This document shows positions 62,420-64,000 of a DNA stretch of 64,000 bases, piece by piece. How positions within the stretch are numbered: position 1 is the stretch's first letter; every line of letters starts with the position of its first letter. Position numbers and translations under genes: made by a program. The notes beneath the pieces were generated by a model that had not been told where the DNA came from, searched no databases, and worked only from the letters and a program-made list of their open reading frames with translations. Origin of the DNA: Calliopsis andreniformis (Eukaryota; Arthropoda; Insecta; Hymenoptera; Andrenidae); contig NW_027480450.1 of the NCBI RefSeq assembly GCF_051401765.1, forward strand, positions 1,550,001 through 1,614,000, in the 5' to 3' direction.

Positions 62420-64000
62420 TCAATCCTCAATCCTCGTTCCACAAACCTCAATCCTCAACCCTCAGTCCTCATCCTCAATTCCCAATTCTCAATCTTCAAT
62501 ACTCAATCCTCAACCCTCAATTTTCAATACACAATAGAATATCCTGAATTCGCAGGGTTCAATACTCAAACCTCAATCCTCAACCCTCAGCCCTCATCCT
62601 CCATCCTCGATACTCAGCCCTCATCCTCAATCCTCAATACACAATCCTCAATCCTCAATCTTCAATCCTCAATCATCAATCATCAATCCTCAATCTTCAA
62701 TACTCAATCCTCAATCCTCAATCGTCAATTCTCAATCCTCAATCCTCAATCATCAATCCTCAATCTTCAATAATCAGTTCTCAATCCTCAATCCTCAATC
62801 CTCAATACTCATCCATCAATCCTCAATTCTTCAATACTCAATAGAATATCCTGAATCCTCAAGATTCGATACTCAAACCTCAAACCTCAACCCTCAGCCC
62901 TCATTCTCAATCCTCAATCCTCAATCCTCAATCGTTAATATTCAATCCTCAATACTCAATCTTCAATCCTCAATACTCAATACTCAATCCTCAATCCTCA
63001 ATCCTCAATCCTCAGTCATCAATCCTCAATCTTCAATACTCAATCGTCAATCGTCAGTCCTCAATCCTCAATCCTCAATCCTCGTTCCTCAAACCTCAAT
63101 CCTCAACCCTCAGGCCTCACCCTCAGTTCTCAATTCTCAATCTTCAATACTCAATTCTCAATCCTCAATTCCCAATCCTCAATACTCAACCATCAATACT
63201 CAATTCTCAATACACAACAGAATATCCTGAATTCGCAGGATTCAATACTCAAACCTCAATCCTAAACCCTCAGCCCTCATCCTCCATCCTCGATCCTCAG
63301 CCCTCATCCTCAATCCTCAATACTCAATCCTCAATCCTCAATCTTCAATCCTCAACACTCAATATTCAATCCTCAATCCTCGGTCCTCAAACCTCAATTC
63401 TGGATCCTCAATACTGAATTCTCAATCTTCAGCCCTCAGTCCTCAACAATCAGTTGTCAATCCTCAATCCTCAATAGAATATCCCCAATTCACAGTTTTC
63501 AATACTCAATACTCAATCTGCAATCTTCAAATCTCTATCCACAAACATCAATTCTCATCACTCAACCCTCAGCACTCAGTCCTCAATGTTCAATCCTCAA
63601 TTCTCAATTCTCAATCTTCAATCCTCAATACTGAATCTTCAATCCTCAATCCTCAATCCTCAATCCTCAATCCTCAACCCTCAATCCTCAATCCTCAATC
63701 ATCAATCCTCAGTCTTCAATACTCAATACTCAATCCTCAATCCTCAATCCTCAATCCTCAGTCCTCAATCCTCAATCGTCAATCCTCAATCCCCAATACT
63801 CAATCTTCAATCCTCAATGCTCAATCCCCAATCCTCAATCCTCAACCTTCAATCCTCAATACTCAATCTTCACTCCTCAATTCTCAATCCTCAATCCTTA
63901 ATCCCCAATCCTCAATCCTCGATCTTCAATCCTCAATACTCAATCTTCAATCCTCAGTCCTCAATCCTCAATCGTCAATTCTCAATCCTCAACCCTCAAT
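62420..64000. repeat. Type C unit continuing past the super-repeat end
   Basis: It matches 22,105-23,685 at offset 40,315 and 46,870-48,450 at offset 15,550, including the private TTCTGGATCC of C unit 1 near 63,410 and the CTCATCCATC near 62,810. Small differences (TTCTCAATCC for TTCCCAATCC near 63,881 and ATCGTCAATTC near 63,971) show that it is not an exact duplicate. The array clearly continues beyond the window. Confidence 0.8.

Larger units (their letters stand above)
38288..62696. repeat. 24,765-bp super-repeat, copy 2 (24,409 bp)
   Basis: It repeats 13,523-38,287 with offset 24,765 up to about 56,830. A 356-bp deletion then changes the offset to 24,409: A-rich block 37,432 to 61,841, hairpin box 35,307 to 59,716. 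Substitutions against copy 1 that I noticed are C to G at about 53,632 (28,867 in copy 1), T to G at about 60,937 (36,528) and G to A at about 62,380 (37,971). At 62,697, where a third copy would start, the sequence instead continues in type C order to the end of the window. Confidence 0.87.
1..64000. repeat. 7-bp satellite array, monomer TCAATCC / GGATTGA
   Basis: The entire window is built from a degenerate 7-bp monomer, TCAATCC on the + strand, in one orientation throughout. Pure runs are short, about 4 to 7 monomers by eye. They are interrupted by recurring variants such as TCAATAC, TCAGTCC, TCAACCC, TCAATTC, TCAATCG, TCAAACC and TCAGCCC. The order of these variants is conserved between distant copies and defines higher-order repeats. 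The + strand is almost free of G (a few per cent by eye), so the two strands differ strongly in composition. No unique flanking sequence is reached at either end, so the true array is longer than the window. No stretch over 300 bases is free of the repeat. I infer eukaryotic satellite DNA; the species is not identifiable from what I can see. Confidence 0.97.

Noticed and set aside
1..64000. CRISPR array
   Set aside because: There are no constant repeats of 23-47 bp separated by unique spacers of constant length, no leader and no cas genes. The periodicity is 7 bp with kilobase-scale HORs.
1..64000. Telomere tract
   Set aside because: The - strand unit GGATTGA is 7 bp and G-rich like a telomere, but it is highly degenerate, lacks the usual GGG core and has complex HORs. 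No chromosome end can be shown. A telomere-derived or subtelomeric origin cannot be excluded.
1..64000. rRNA, tRNA or other structured RNA genes
   Set aside because: The near absence of G on the + strand precludes the stable stems these genes need, and no recognisable conserved core was seen on either strand.

Overview
The whole 64-kb window is one satellite array. It is a degenerate tandem repeat of a 7-bp monomer, TCAATCC on the + strand (GGATTGA on the - strand), always in the same orientation. I see no supportable protein gene, RNA gene, transposon, CRISPR array or unique flanking sequence. The long + strand reading frames are a by-product of the monomer: 7 is coprime to 3, so all three forward frames read the same stop-free peptide cycle (S-I-L-N-P-Q-S), while every reverse frame meets TGA once per 21 bp. 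A long, strand-asymmetric, higher-order-repeat (HOR) satellite suggests a eukaryotic nuclear genome, from heterochromatin, subtelomere or pericentromere. I do not recognise the monomer well enough to name a taxon.

Monomer variants (TCAATAC, TCAGTCC, TCAACCC, TCAATTC, TCAATCG, TCAAACC and others) act as barcodes that reveal several nested levels of higher-order repeat. (1) 1-10.6 kb: HOR type A, 4,390 and 4,397 bp plus a partial third copy. (2) 9.76-15.87 kb: a 3,582-bp duplication (type B) whose sequence derives from A by a 1,495-bp deletion. (3) 15.87-18.72 kb: an A-related block (E1) carrying an extra 783-bp divergent segment. (4) 18.72-19.73 kb: an A/B mosaic. (5) 19.73-28.52 kb: tandem type C units of 2,665, 2,672 and 2,902 bp plus a partial unit. 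(6) 28.52-31.27 kb: E2. (7) 31.27-35.69 kb: a second copy of 23.5-27.9 kb at offset 7,771. (8) 35.69-38.01 kb: E3. (9) Everything from 13,523 to 38,287 (24,765 bp) is then repeated almost base for base at 38,288-62,696 (24,409 bp), with one 356-bp deletion. The last 1.6 kb is C-type again.

Three landmark motifs depart from the 7-bp pattern and mark each HOR. They are an EcoRI-containing hairpin box (ATCCTGAATTCTCAGGAT and relatives), a ~115-bp 'CACAG' block, and an A-rich block containing AATAAA. The 356-bp deletion lies between two hairpin boxes, and other HOR changes fall in short identical tracts. The window is therefore best read as a fine record of unequal exchange, deletion and amplification in a satellite. 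Nothing here needs an encoded system. Copy identity is so high that assembly error must be excluded before the 24.8-kb duplication is taken as real. All boundaries and identities were worked out by eye and by coordinate offsets, so treat most as good to a few tens of bases.
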